64,000 bases of DNA from Castor canadensis (GCF_047511655.1 NC_133403.1:16117014-16181013); one strand, 5' to 3'; positions 12,646-24,540 are shown, counted from the stretch's first letter. The notes: generated by a model not told the origin, from the sequence alone. Made by a program: numbers and translations.

Positions 12646-12649
12646 TGTA

Positions 12650-12965
12650 TGAGAGCACATGAGAGGCAAAGACAGTAGGATCATGGGTTCCAGGCCAGCC
12701 TGGACTACATAGGGAAATCCTGATTCAAAAATAAAAAAATAGCAAGATGCTGGTGGCTCATACTTGTTATCCTTAATGCATGGGAGGCTGATATCAGTAG
12801 GATCAAGGTTTGAATGTAGTCCAGGCAAATAGTTTGAGAAATCCCATCTCCAAACTAACCAGAGCAAAATGAATTGGGAGTGTGTGTGACTCATGAAGTA
12901 GATCTATGGCTTTGCATGCATATGGCCCTGTGTTCAATTCCCAGTCCCATGAATAAATAAATAAT
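12650..12965 (+). repeat. B1-like fragment followed by composite B1+ID SINE, sense
   Basis: A partial B1 ('ggatcatgggttccaggccagcctggactacat', 12677-12710) ends in an A-rich run. A second B1-like unit ('ggtggctcatacttg', 12752) follows, then an ID-like half ('ggcctt'-type body, 'caattcccagtcccat') and an AATAAATAAAT tail at 12950-12966. Confidence 0.75.
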
Positions 12966-13109
12966 TAAAAAGACCCAAACAAACAAAGTATAAGTGAAAC
13001 CAAAACAAACCATCATAAAGGAAGAAGTTAAGGGGCAACAATGGAAAACTTGACTTAGGTTTAATTAAAAGCCGACATCTACCCTGATGAAAGAAAAGAA
13101 CCCAATATA

Positions 13110-13336
13110 GAAATGGAGTGGATATAGGTGTGCCTCAAGTGATAGGGTGCCTGCTTTGTAAGTGCAAGCCTGGATTTCAAAAAAAAATGTCCAAAAGCAG
13201 AATCTACCCAAAAAAGGATGGAATATTGATAAATGAAAGAAAAAAATGTTTTATTTCCTTTTTGGTGGCACTGGTGTTTGAAGTCAGGGTCTCATGCTTG
13301 CTTGTCTAGCATTCTAGTGCTTGAGCCATTCCACTC
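13110..13336. repeat. Two ID-like SINE relics in opposite orientations
   Basis: The first (about 13112-13190, plus) reads 'gtgcctcaagtgatagggtgcctgc' and ends in an A run. The second (about 13252-13336, minus) reads 'ggcactggtgtttgaagtcagggtctcatgcttg' and 'gagccattccactc'. They are about 60 bp apart and could fold back on each other in a transcript. Confidence 0.7.
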
Positions 13337-14104
13337 ACATGAAGGAAGGAAAATCTTTAAACACTAGTAATGTATTCTCTTACTATGATATACAACTCAG
13401 TGTTCCACACATTTCAATCCAGTGAGATAATAGGTGAATATTCAATCAATGACATGACATTTTGACATCAGCAATGTCTTACAGTTTTCACTTTATGAAA
13501 AGCCTTAGAAGATATGCCCTAATGTTAAAGAAATGGACTTCTGGGTATCTCTGAAGAAAGTGTAACTTGTTGGAAAGTCATTTCTTCTTTGGTGATTTTG
13601 GCCATACATAAGAATGAGCAATGAGAAATAATCTTTTAGGAAAGACAGGTGCTGGTATTGGCACAAGAGCACACAGCTATTGAAACTGACAGATGACTCA
13701 GAATCCCTTATCATTAGTAACTTTCACTGGGAACAGATGGCTTGATATATCAAAGTGGACTGACAGTTGGAAGACAGAAGCCATTCCATGACTGCCTCCA
13801 CATTCTAATTCTGTTACTGCTACTGCAGGACGTTACCTGGCACTCTGTGCCCTAACTCTCTCACTCCTGTTGGAGCTATAGGTAGTGCCCTTGGATCTGA
13901 ATTCTGGCTTCTGCACTCTGTTTACTGGGTTTAGGACTCTCAAGCAGGGTATTTATCAACTTTCTCTCAAATAATTGTTAATAATTATAGATATTGTCAT
14001 TCCTCAGAACTGATGACACCTATGTGATCTCATGTGTTTTGGTTTCTTCTCTGTAGTCCCTGGCTTCACTTCTTATGCCACACGCACCATCATAACAGGA
14101 TCTT
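13337..14104. other. No recognisable feature
   Basis: I see no repeat or coding resemblance. This would be intron or upstream sequence if the pseudoexon at 14105 belongs to a decayed gene. Confidence 0.45.
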
Positions 14105-14270
14105 TCAGCCATTTGTTGGCTCCAAGGGCAGAAATGAACATCTTAGAAATCAATGAGAAATTGCACTGTCAGCTGGAAGACAGCTAGCAGCAGTTCCAAG
14201 ATGTCTAAGAGAAATTTCTTATATCTGAAGTTACTTCACATCCACTGGCCAACCATCTGCAGAAATACAA
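14105..14270 (+). pseudogene. PDE4DIP/NBPF-like pseudoexon 1
   Basis: From the ATG at 14134 the frame reads 'AEMNILEINEKLHCQLEDS' and, after stops, 'EKFLISEVTS'. These resemble the coiled-coil N-terminal exon of the neuroblastoma breakpoint family and the related myomegalin (PDE4DIP) exon, which is a centrosome/Golgi scaffold. A pyrimidine-rich acceptor-like stretch ends at 'ctttcag' (about 14107). In-frame stops lie at 14185-14187 (TAG) and 14206-14208 (TAA). The expected donor after 'cagaaataca' is not a GT. The exon is therefore dead. The family call is from recognised residues; which parent gave rise to it is uncertain because residues are shared with both. Confidence 0.7.
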
Positions 14271-14904
14271 CAAGATTTGTAGGTTCACAGTCACCCAAGT
14301 GATGAATTAGCACCTGTTTTCTCTATGAAAAATAAAATGTTTCCCAAACTTGATTCTTCACTTCCCTTTTTCCAATAAATTTCACCTTTCCATATTCCTA
14401 GAAACATTTGACTTGACATTTCTCTCTGAATTTGCTAAGGTTAGAAAAATGATGACACAAAGGAGCACAAGTGGTATTAGGATGGGACTAGAGTTTAACC
14501 CTAGTTATTGAGTTCTGATTAGGGTAGGGAATTGCCTGCTTTCTCAAGAACTGGTCTAACCATTTTTATTAGGATCCTCTCTATACTATGTCAGTCCCTG
14601 CAGAAATACATCAGTGTTGAGAACAACACAAAGGCCTGGCACTGATGAAGTTCCCCTGATTTTAAGCATCCACTGAGTTCCAGTTGGCAAAGCCCTGTGC
14701 TGGTCATGCTAGAGACATGGTGGTGAGCACAGTACCTGCTTCAAAGGAGGTACAGGACAGTCTGCTGCTAACAAAAAATGTGGCATAATAGGTGAACACA
14801 CTGAGACCAGGGAAACCCTGTTGAAGGGAAGCACTAAAACAGCCTAGAGAACAGGCTCTCCTTATGAGATCAGGAAGATTGTTGGATACTCTGTAGAGCA
14901 GTGG
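14271..14904. other. No recognisable feature (presumed intron)
   Basis: Lies between two PDE4DIP/NBPF-like pseudoexons. No repeat is recognised. Confidence 0.45.
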
Positions 14905-15130
14905 AAAGTGCTTCTGAGATATCAGACAATCTGTCTCTCTCTAACCTGGTGAAACTTCAAGGATACCCAATGACCAGCAGGTCCAGCTGGACCACCTCAA
15001 GTATCTCAGCTATGAGACCTGAGGCCAAAGGGAAAATGACGGTGTATGGAGAAGACCATCAACCTGAGAAATGTGCAAGCGAGGGTGCAGGCAGGACTTC
15101 CCCTCTGATGCTCTGCTGGGAATGAGAGCC
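14905..15130 (+). pseudogene. PDE4DIP/NBPF-like pseudoexon 2
   Basis: The frame starting at 14969 reads 'NDQQVQLDHLKYLSYET', then a stop (TGA, 15020-15022) where myomegalin has a cysteine codon in its 'GYETCGRSEN' motif, then 'GQREND'. Just upstream, in a different frame, 'NLVKLQ' corresponds to the myomegalin 'SLVKQ' lead-in, so a frameshift separates the two. It follows pseudoexon 1 in the same order and strand as in the parent gene. That collinearity is the main support, since the match itself is weak. Confidence 0.55.
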
Positions 15131-15486
15131 CACCAGCCTGTTAGTAAAGGGCAGTAACAACTCAAGGAATCATGTGAACAGGGACCATGCACAAAAAAAC
15201 GTTTACAAGGACTCATTCCAACTCTGAGCTGGATTTATCTTCATCCTCATGTACTTACAACTTCTTGGCAAAAAATTTTAAAATTGAGCAAGACCTTAAA
15301 AAGTAAAAAATTAGGAGTCTTTTAAGGAAGCCAATAGATAAGTTTGGGGAAAGAAGACACCATATTATCTTTCCTTAAAGCCAGAATATAATCTTAGGAA
15401 ATAATTTTGAAGTTGAAGAAGAAGAAAACTATCCCCAAGACACTGTTGAGGTAAAAATGTACAAAGAGAGCATGGGCCTTGGAAAA

Positions 15487-15538
<52 letters not shown>

Positions 15539-15944
15539 ATCTCTGTGTTTTTTCTTCCTCTTTTTTTGCATTATTGAGGCTTAAACTCAGGACATCATGC
15601 TTGCTATCCAGGTGCTTTATTACTTGAGCCACTTTGTCTACCCTTGTTACCTGCTTCTTAAGGAAGTAATCAACACATGAGTCAATCCTAGTAAAAGACT
15701 TTTACCAAATACCTTGTTATAAGAATAAACATTAAATAATAATAAGCATTGAAATAATAAGCACAGAATAAGCATTGAAAGCTTCCTGTTCTATTATTTT
15801 ATACATAACACAAACTTTATTAGTGTTTGTTATATTTCTTTCAGGTCTTCCAGACAAGAATTTTTTTAATCTGAGAAACTTGTGCACGTCTGGAATTCCA
15901 ACACAAGGGAGCTGTTAACAGTAGTGTCTGAGCATATAGGAAAT
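15131..15944. repeat. (CT)n microsatellite and antisense ID SINE in otherwise plain sequence
   Basis: A CT-dinucleotide run with few interruptions occupies about 15491-15544. An ID-like antisense SINE follows at about 15562-15645 ('ttattgaggcttaaactcaggacatcatgc', 'ttgagccac'). I see nothing else in the interval. Confidence 0.8.
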
Positions 15945-16118
15945 CACTGCTTCAGGACCAGCTCAGTGTTTTGATTTAGAGGTACAAGGCTTGGCAATTA
16001 CAGTGGCCCAGATCAGAGTCCAACCTCAGTGATGTGAATTCTGACTCTGCAATTTTCCAGTTGAGTCATCTTTCAAATTACTTGCATTTAAGTTTCATCT
16101 CTCCAATAGGGGCAGTTA
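15945..16118 (+). repeat. MIR-like ancient SINE, sense
   Basis: Contains the MIR core pattern in degraded form: 'gaattctgactctgcaattttccagttg' then 'agtcatctttcaaattacttgcatttaag' and 'tttcatctctccaataggggcag'. In the family these correspond to 'ctggctctgccacttactagctg' and the splicing-like tail. Very old copies look like this. Confidence 0.6.
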
Positions 16119-16830
16119 AATGTCATCTAGTCAAGACCCTGGGAAATTAAAATGTGGAACTCTAGACAGAACCTGGGGCTGTGGAAATGTTTGTCCTGGA
16201 GAGAACACTGCCTCCTTCACTGAAGGCAGTGCCCACTTCAGTGTGTCCAGCTGTCCACTGGGGTGGGTGCATCTGTCTTTTCTCAGAGTATGGAGATTAC
16301 AAAGTCATTGTCAGTGTTGGGGGAAAAGCTGCAGACCCAAATGGGACACCAGCAGAGAAGCTGATGATAGCTCAGAAGCTCAGTTAAGAGGGCTATGTAC
16401 AGGGCAGGAAGTCAGCAGGTATACTGCTTTCTGAAGTACATCTCAGCCAGGGGGAAGTAAGAGCTAGCCTGGGCCAGGAGAAGGTAGAATGTCACACCCC
16501 AGAACTGCCCTCCCCTGAAAAGAAAGTTCCATGCCCCAAAAAATGTCCTTGGCTAAATGAGGAGTTGGTGGGGCATTTTTAAATGGAGACTTAGGAAGAT
16601 ACTAGGTTTCGGTCACAGAGTAGACCTGGACATTGTGAGGGAATCTTGCAGCAGGGGCATTTTCTGACATGGGAGGACTTTGTTCTACGTTCCTTCTTTT
16701 TTGCCACTGGCAGGTCAAACAAAATGCTTGAAGTCTGCTAGATCTCATTGGAGAAATTCTGTGTCAAAGCCCAAACAATCCATTGTGTAACTCTTTACAA
16801 GTTTCCATTATTCTCTCTGTTCTACCTCAG
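16119..16830. other. No recognised feature
   Basis: Two overlapping short frames (16120-16434 and 16181-16387) show no family resemblance. Presumed intron of the decayed PDE4DIP/NBPF-like gene. Confidence 0.45.
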
Positions 16831-17049
16831 GGAATCCAATGTCCTCTCTCATTCAAGATCAGGCACAGAAGCTGTTCCAGTTAAGGCAGAAGTTACAGCA
16901 GGAGAAAGATATATTATTTCTCCTCAGTTAACATCTCAAGGACTTCCTTACCCAGCATGACAGTGGCAATGACCAGGCCCAGGGCCTCCATGAGCAAGTG
17001 GCATAATGTTGCTGGCTGGCCACTTGCCTGGTCCTCAAGCTCAGCCCAG
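16831..17049 (+). pseudogene. PDE4DIP/NBPF-like pseudoexon 3
   Basis: The best preserved exon of the set. A polypyrimidine tract ending in CAG precedes 16831, and the exon ends in '...CTCAGCCCAG' followed by GT at 17050-17051, as in NBPF genes. The frame at 16845 reads 'SLIQDQAQKLFQLRQKLQQE', very close to myomegalin 'SLIQDQARELSYLRQKIREG'. Further on, 'GLHEQVA' matches the 'REQLA' region. In-frame TAA stops at 16929-16931 and 17004-17006 kill it. A 156-codon minus-strand frame across it (16928-17398) is a shadow. Confidence 0.8.
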
Positions 17050-17696
17050 GTGTGGTGAACCTCCTGTGAGGTCCCCAGCTCACAGAAGCTCCACTTGCAT
17101 AGTGACTTTTACCATCTGTTTTGGCTTCCATATCAATTTTAGGGCCATGGCATGAGCAGGAACATCTGCATGATAACACAAAAGATAAATTCACAGTGTG
17201 CAGCCCATAGTATCTACCTCCTTTATCATAATCTTCCTGATGGAACCTGACCTTTGAATTAGGAGGGCAGCTCCCTTTCAGTGTTATAACAGGAGGGGAA
17301 TATGACATGAGACTGCTTGTTAGATTTAAAGTTGTCCAGACTAAGAACAAAAGCTTCCCAGACTCACGCCTATTTACTTTCTTTCTAACTCTAGACAATT
17401 GATCACTTTATCTTTCGTAAAATCCTGTCTTCTGATCTATAAAAAAGGATCACATAGTAGCTGTAGCCATCAGAGGTAAGAATGGAATATTCTTGAATGC
17501 ATTTATGAAAATAATGATTCTCATTCTTTGCTTCTTCTTAGGTAGTTTTGGAAGGCATATATTGATACATGTCCTCCACTCCAGTAACAGAATAGTCCCA
17601 TGGCCCTAAAAGCCCACCTTATTCCACCTATTCACTCCTTCCTCCCGTACCCAGAACTCCAAAGAATCAAATCATCATATATCACCAGCTTTGTTT
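17050..17696. other. No recognised feature (presumed intron)
   Basis: No repeat or coding similarity seen. Confidence 0.4.
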
Positions 17697-18475
17697 ACAA
17701 AGATATTTCTCCCAGTGTGTACTTTCTGTTTTAGTTATTTGACTGTGTTTTCCATAGAACAGAGCTTAATTTTAACAAAGTCCGATTTATCCATTCTTCC
17801 TCTTCTGAATTGCATTTTTGACAGTGTGTCTAAAAACAAACCCATGGCCACCGAGATTTTGGTCATTATTTTTGAGAGTTCTATAGAAGTTTGTAGGCTG
17901 GTGATGTAGCTCAGTGATCAAGGGTTTATCATGCATGTGCAAGGTCCTTCGTTTTATTCCCAGCACTAGGGCAAAAGACAGTTTATGATCTAAACTTGAG
18001 GTCTATGATCCATTCTGATTTAATTTTTGTGTCAGTTATAAGGGCTATATTTATATTCATTTTTGTGGCCTGTGAATGTCCACTTGTTCCAGCATCACTT
18101 GTTGAAAAGGTTGCTTTTGCCTCTGAATGGTCTTTTCTTTGTTAAGTATATTTGTGAGGGTCCCTTTCTGAGCTCTATGATTAGTGGATTCTCTCAGGGG
18201 TACCATATCTCAGTTATGGTAGCTATCAGGGAAGTCTCGAAATTGGGGAGTGTCAGTTATGTTGTTGTCTTTCAACAGTACCTTTTAGGGGTCTTTTGAC
18301 TTTCCCTTTACACTTGAGATTCTGTGATTGGTATCTTCAGAATAACCTTATGGTATTTAATTGGAAGTGCACTTCAGCAATAGGTTGAGTTAGGAAGAAC
18401 TGACATCTTGATAACATTGAGACTTCTCCATGTACAAGGAATATCACTTCATGCATATTGATAATTACTGAGTTA
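17697..18475 (-). mobile_element. LINE-1 ORF2 fragment, antisense, split by an ID SINE
   Basis: The plus strand matches the reverse complement of L1 ORF2: 'agatatttctcccag' at the start, 'ccacttgttccagcatcacttgttgaaaagg' near 18078-18110, and 'gttaggaagaactgacatcttgataacattgagacttctccatg' at 18390-18434. A sense ID element interrupts it at 17896-17977 ('ggctggtgatgtagctcagtg', 'ttcccagcactagg'). Many changes show an old copy. Confidence 0.85.
17896..17977 (+). repeat. ID SINE (tRNA-Ala-type), sense, inside L1
   Basis: The body 'ggctggtgatgtagctcagtgatcaaggg...catgcaaggtcc' carries recognisable A- and B-box-like parts of an ID element. It is a retroposon and not a working tRNA gene. Confidence 0.85.
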
Positions 18476-21400
18476 TTTTCTCTCTTTTTTCCTGTCCTTT
18501 CCTAGGTGTGCCCTGTAGTCCTTTTCCATGAATATTGCAGCTGCAGAATCCAGAGGCAGCTACATAATGTGATGAACTGGGTAAAAAAGGTACTGTCAAC
18601 AATATTTCCATTTTCAGCCCAGTGTGCAGTGTGGGTGGTACATCAAACTGGGAAACATAAGTTGATGAATAATAAAACCAAGGCACACCATTCATGGAAA
18701 TACAATATATGAGATGTCCACTACAATTTTCTCTGTGTATCTTGAAATCCTCCATGGATACTTATTTCTCAATGCCAAAAGAGGCCAGTGTATTTTTATA
18801 TTGGGCAATGTTGGACTAGTCAATATTTAAGTGGACATTTCTAACATTGATTGCAGGAAACCATGAAGATGAGGGAAACAATAATGAATGGAAATGGCTA
18901 CCCCCCATGTTCAGAGTTTGGGATAGGATAGGGAAAATATGAAGAGAGTTTGCAAATGAACATTCCAAGTCACAAGGAGCCACAAATTTCACAAGGTGTC
19001 CATTGTCCTGGTGGTATTCATCTCTACCTAGGTAGAGCTAATCAGCCTGTGAAGTCTTTGAACTCACCAAATCTACCTCTTCTCTCTATTTTATGGAAAA
19101 GTAGAGGATTAGATCCATATCTTGTTCCTGTGTAGTTGATCTTAACTTCTTGGCAGAGATTTCATAGCAAGGAACCTAACCAGACCAAAAAAGAAAATTG
19201 TACCATGTCAGTCTAAACACAAAGATTCCTAAAATGCCAAGGATACTTGGACTCTACACTGTCTCAGGAGAATTGACTGTTCTGCTTGATGTAAAAGTCA
19301 GCAAAACTTATACAAAAGGTTAAGCCACTGTTGTAGCTCTCAGTGTGCTGCAAATCATATAGCATATGGAGGGAGTTGAAAAATCCTTTCTTATTACCCC
19401 ACTGTCCATCTCATCTCCTCCATGAGGCAGCTTCACCTCATCCTCATCATGGGGCAGTGTTTTCTTTCTGTTTGATGCCCCTACCATATGTTAACACTCC
19501 CTTATGCCTTTATCAGGAGCACCTGGGCATCTTGTGGCTCATCCTCTTGATTTAATCACATTTTATCCCACCAGGCTGAGCAGAGAGGAGCAGGAGAATA
19601 GAGTTAAAGAAACTCTTGAGAACTCTTCAGTGAAGGTCCTAAGACTTCCTCCAGTTACCATCACCTGTCTGACACCCATCATCTCTCAGCATCACTGCTA
19701 TTCTGATGGAAGACCATTAAGAATCTTCCTTGGATGCAGCTGGTAAATATTACTTTAGATTGAGAAATGCACTCATAACAACCATATTTCTGGAGTTCCA
19801 ATGGAAATTTCAGAGTCGTGAATCAGAGAGGGAAGATCAAAGAGAATATTAACAGACACAACCCTCACTAATTACTGAGCTTAATTTTTAAGTTAAATCT
19901 CTCTTGCAATGTTGTTGCTAATTGTTGATACTGAGCAGTGTACTTGGAGCATTAGTGACCATCCAAACAGGTGGATACTATTGACAACATTATTGGAGAT
20001 AAAGCTGTTATGGCCCCTCAACTCTAAGCTTCAGTCTCTCTCTCCTCTAAGTTGTCTTCTCAATAATAAAGTGCCATAAACCTACCAGTGTCCAAACAGC
20101 TCTTGGATATGTTTGGAATTGTTCCTGAAGTCATGATATGGTCTGTAGCTCTTTACTTCCCCTTGAGTGTAAAGTATCTTGCTCATTGTACCATCAGAAC
20201 TCTTTTTCTCTAAGGGTCTATACATTTCATGCATCAGTTTAGTTGCAGTAACTCCACCAAGAACAACCAGAAATTCTGACAGAATAAGACGTGAATCTTG
20301 AAGAAAGATTTCTAGAAAGCCACTATTGAAACTTTTCTGATAACTAGGCAAAAGAATAGCTTTAACTGATCACCAGATTCAGGACAAGAGGGCACTGGGA
20401 TATTAATTGAGGAAGTCTGGAACAGCTTGCCCCATGATTGAGGAAAATAAACCTTCCCATTTCTGAGAGGACAAAATATGGAAACTTTCAGAACAGGAAG
20501 GTATCCTATTCTCACACCAAGAATACTTACATCCATGTGCCTAATGTATCATGGCGTAATGGGTCATAGCAGAAGTCTTCATTGTGATTGTTTCTGTCTG
20601 AATGTATTTTGCAGGAATTCAAGATTAGAAACCAGAAAAAGAAGAAGAGCCTGTGTTCTTCAGGTGAAATGAAATCATGGGCTATTGTGCAGTGATGTCA
20701 CCTGGAGACCTCAGATCTAAGAAAAAGCAGAAAGGACTAAATATATCAACTTCATCTTCTCTGCCAGATTGGAATGGGATCTATATTCTTGATGGATTTT
20801 CTATTGTTTGCCTCCTTCTGTTAATTTTTCAGGTTTAATAACCTAGATTCAGGAGAACCCAAGGTGAACTAATCTCAGTTTTTCCTGCAATCAGTGTGAA
20901 CTTCTGAACTCCCTTTTGTTAGTTATTTGGGAGAAGAGGCACATGTTCTTTCTGAACAGTTGCTTTTATCAGATTCCATAGCAAGAAAAGGCAACCAGAA
21001 AATAATCACCTTAAACATAACAGTAAAAGAACAAGTCCTGAAATGCCCATATCAGGAAGCTTTCATCACTGGAACCTTGCAAGTAACATGGAGCAAAATG
21101 CAACCTCTGTGGTTCTCATGGTGTGAATGCCATGTATACACCACAGAGGAGGTTGAGTCTCCTTCTTCAGCAGCATGTTATCTGACCAGTACATTGAGCG
21201 ACTGCAGCTCTAACCACACACACACTGTTCTCAAACTCCCTTGACAGTCTCACTTTGCCTCAGTCAAAGTGGAGATTTTGTTTCCTCCTCCTCTGCCTTC
21301 TGTGTCCCCTCACTTAGGCTTCCCTTCAGGATCAAATGAGAAATCATCAAGTAGAAACTTTCATTGTTTAACATTTTCTCCTCCTCACACACTTGGGCTC

Positions 21401-22409
21401 AGCAGGGAGCTACAAAAACATGGGACAATTACTGTGGTGCTGCATGACTCAATGGATGAGCAGTATTTGGCTCCAGTTGCCATGACCTGTCTGAGCTCCA
21501 CCAGTCTCTCAAAAGTCCAGCCTCCCTATCTAAGTAACACATGTTGTGCTCTGGTATGAATGTGTCTAGTGAGTATTCCCATTGCAAATAGAATAAGACT
21601 CACAATGGTTTCCCATGTAGCCTTCTATTCTTTAGTTCAACCTTCTGTGTGATAGAGAGCTGTCTCTGCTGCAGGCCCTGCAGGTACTTCTCGGTGTCAA
21701 TGATACTCTAGGGCTGCATTTTTAGCACAGACAAAAGGTGGTTGAGGTAGCCTGTACTCTTCCCAGTTTCAGGTCACACCTCTCTCACAATGGTACACAC
21801 TGACAGATGCATTGTGTCTAAACAATGCAAGCCAGGGTGAGGAGAGTAAGTGAATCCCACAGTCTGTTTCATAATGGACCATCCCATCTCTTCTTCAATT
21901 GTCTTGTTAAATATCATTTCTGAACAATGTTCTTTCAGCTTCTGCAGTTGTCCAAGGAGCATGATAGTCTTACCTATGCTTTTGGAGATGTTCCTAAGAT
22001 TGCTGAGTTCTAAGATCCAATCCAACTCTTCCTGAATTGTCCTCCTTAAGCATTCCTCTGAGTACCTAAACACCCTTACACTATCATTGCTTATGTATGG
22101 AATCCTCCCTGAAGGTAAAGCTGCATCCTGGCACCCCAAACCTCAATGAATATTAAGGATCTTGTGCTCTGGAATGTGACAGATATTCTTTCCCTGGTGG
22201 CAGTTTGAATATTTCACCTTAATCTAATCGGGGTCACTTGCTTCATGGGTTAGAATATCATACAAGTATTTCTCTAAAGACAAATATGATGTCTTTGTGA
22301 ATTCACACAAAGATATTTTATGTCTCTGAGCCAAGATAAGCCCTTGCACTTCCAATGGCTGAATAGAACTGCCTTATGTCTAAGGGGGCTTCTTTGAACT
22401 TGATGGTAG
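18476..22409. other. Long interval without recognised gene or repeat
   Basis: Several frames of 60-121 codons exist on both strands. The longest is on the minus strand at 21774-22139 (121 codons, helix-friendly, rich in E, L and K) and another lies at 20082-20351 minus. None shows a family I can name. If the flanking pseudoexons belong to one gene, this is intron. Confidence 0.4.
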
Positions 22410-22480
22410 AAAACCTTGAAGATGAGGATGATGATAATGAAGAGCAAGTATCACCAGACTTGGCCCGCAGGAAAAAATCA
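22410..22480 (+). pseudogene. Possible PDE4DIP/NBPF-like pseudoexon 4 (acidic exon)
   Basis: After an AG at 22408-22409 the sequence reads 'ENLEDEDDDNEEQVSPDLARR'-like residues (quoted in part). NBPF genes have an acidic 'ENDEDEDEDV' exon immediately after the exon ending 'KLSPE', which corresponds to pseudoexon 3 here. A clear donor is not visible. Acidic runs are easily matched by chance, so the call rests on order and strand. Confidence 0.45.
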
Positions 22481-24334
22481 GTGATTAGGGGAAGGTAACA
22501 GTCATGAAAAATATGGAGAATGACACTAAAAATCTGAGAAAGAGTAGACTTTTCCATCAATTGCTAAAAAAGAATCAACAGGCTTTTCATCCCATGTGGA
22601 AGACTATGCACAAAGGCATGGTGGTCTATTAAAAACTCCTAATTACTTCTATATCTGAAAAAGGAATATTTTCAAAGAGTTTATGTAGTCCCCCAAAGAA
22701 AGCCACCATGCATAACGACTGTACTTCTATTCAACTAAGGAATGACAGAAAGTCACTTTTAAGTAGCTGTGGAGATTGTGTGAAATATGAAACACACCTG
22801 TGGCATGTCAATACCATTCACTAGGCCAGAATATTAGTTTAAAATCAAATTCAATGCATGTTTGTTGGGAGTTCAATGAAGGAAGATAGTTATATTCTTT
22901 GGCATTTAGAAAACATAACTATATTTAGTAAAATATTATTTTAAACTGTTACTACCAAGTTTTGTGGCTAGGAACACAACAATTCCATTTTAAAACTTAG
23001 TATACCCAGACAAGAAATTCTAGTCCCACGTGCCCTGTGCCCTCATTCAAAGACAAAAACTTTGGACTTCTCAAAGGAAGAAAAGTTCAAATATAACAAG
23101 GCAGTCAGGTTTTATAGTCTATTCAGAACCCAGAATTGTCAGAGAATTCCTTATAGGGAAGTGTTGCTTTTTTAATGCAAAAAACAAGATTGAAGACTGG
23201 GAAGTAGGATTCCTGGAAAGAGTAATAAGCAGATAATTGTGGCTCATTTACCTGTTATTACAACCAGAAACAAGCACATATATAACCTGCAGTACTATGC
23301 CCCTCCTTCCCTGAGGATCTGACCTCTAAGGCCTTGCATAAGCTAGGCAAGTGATCTCCCTGAGCCAGAGGAACCTGTTCTGTCCTTTTTGTAATATTTG
23401 CTATTTTGTTACTCTACAGATTGTTTCCCTCTTCAGAATAGCATCAAAACTCTTGAAATGAAAATCATCTTAGACAACAGTAAAAGTAAAACAAGTGATG
23501 TATTTGTGGCATTTTGCTGCCAGTCTAGGGAAAGTGGAACCTGCACAAAACCCAAGGTGATGGCTGCTGAGAAGTGGTCAGCAGGCTGAGATCTCACAAG
23601 TTTGCTACCTGCCAAGTTCATGGCTAGTTTGGGACAATAGATTCAATGTCTCCAGTGCCAGGAGGACTTCCAAGCATTCCAAGTACATGGAACCTCGAAT
23701 ACTCTGGTGTCATCAGTCCTCTAGAAGAAGACAGGCTTCAGACCTTCTTCCACACAGCTCTTGATATAAGTGAGCCCACTGGATCCTCAGCCAATCACAG
23801 TGATTCTTTTCTTGGTCATGGTCTCCAGAGATCTCTGCCTGAGTGGGCCAATGGCACTTGTCCTAAAGAATTAATGGCAAACAATAGAAAGCTGATGACA
23901 GTGCACACTTTTTAAGGATGATGTTTGCCACAGCACACAAATGAATGCTGTCACAGAGAGATATTTGGTGAGGCCAGACCTTGGTTGTGGGGCTGAGGTG
24001 CAGCTGAACTGCACTCTGCCAGGTGCAACTCCTGGTAGAAAAATAATTAAAATAAAATAAACTGTATTAAAACTTTTAAAGGAAGATAAAAGGAAGAAAT
24101 TTCTCAAAACATAGTACAATATTATAATGACAAAAGCAATGTGATATTGGTGTTGAGAAAAGACAAGTAGAACTACAGGGCAGTCAACAATACACTCACA
24201 TGTATAAATTAATTTAGTTTTTAATAAAGGAGTTATTTTGACTGATTGGAAGAAATTATCAGTAAATGATGCTTGTTGCCTATTTGAGTAAAAAATTAAA
24301 GTTAGGTTCGACTTTATAGTGTCTAGAAAAACAA
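22481..24334. other. Unassigned; open frame 23646-23915 (+)
   Basis: The 89-codon plus frame at 23646-23915 contains 'EYSGVISPLEEDRL', faintly like the 'YSSAVYSLEEQYL' heart of an Olduvai (DUF1220) repeat, which would be the next expected element in an NBPF gene. The resemblance is too short to call. No repeat recognised elsewhere. Confidence 0.3.
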
Positions 24335-24540
24335 ATCCCAGGCTGTGGCTCATGCCTGTAATCTTAGCTACACAGAAGGGAAAGATCAAGAGGATAATGG
24401 TTCAAAGCCAACTGGGGAAAATAGTTCTCAAAACCCTATCTTAAAAACACAAAAAGGGCTGGTGGAGTGGTTCAAGTGGTAGAGCTGTTGCCTAAAAATG
24501 TAAGGCCTTGAATTCAAGCCCCGGTGCAGCATTAATTAAA
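24335..24540 (+). repeat. Composite B1+ID SINE, sense
   Basis: B1-like half 'caggctgtggctcatgcctgtaatcttagc' (24342-24371), then an A-rich linker, then the ID half 'gggctggtggagtggttcaagtggtagagc' (24456-24485) and 'ccttgaattcaagcc'. This is the clearest full-length example of the lineage-specific dimer in the window. Confidence 0.9.

Noticed and set aside
16928..17398. 156-codon minus-strand open frame
   Set aside because: It overlaps the plus-strand PDE4DIP/NBPF-like pseudoexon in antisense and has no resemblance of its own.
17896..17977. tRNA-like sequence
   Set aside because: It is the head of an ID SINE with an oligo-A end, inserted in an L1. No tRNA gene in the window passed inspection.
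23871..24389. 172-codon minus-strand open frame
   Set aside because: It ends in a SINE and the rest is unremarkable AT-rich sequence with no recognised domain.
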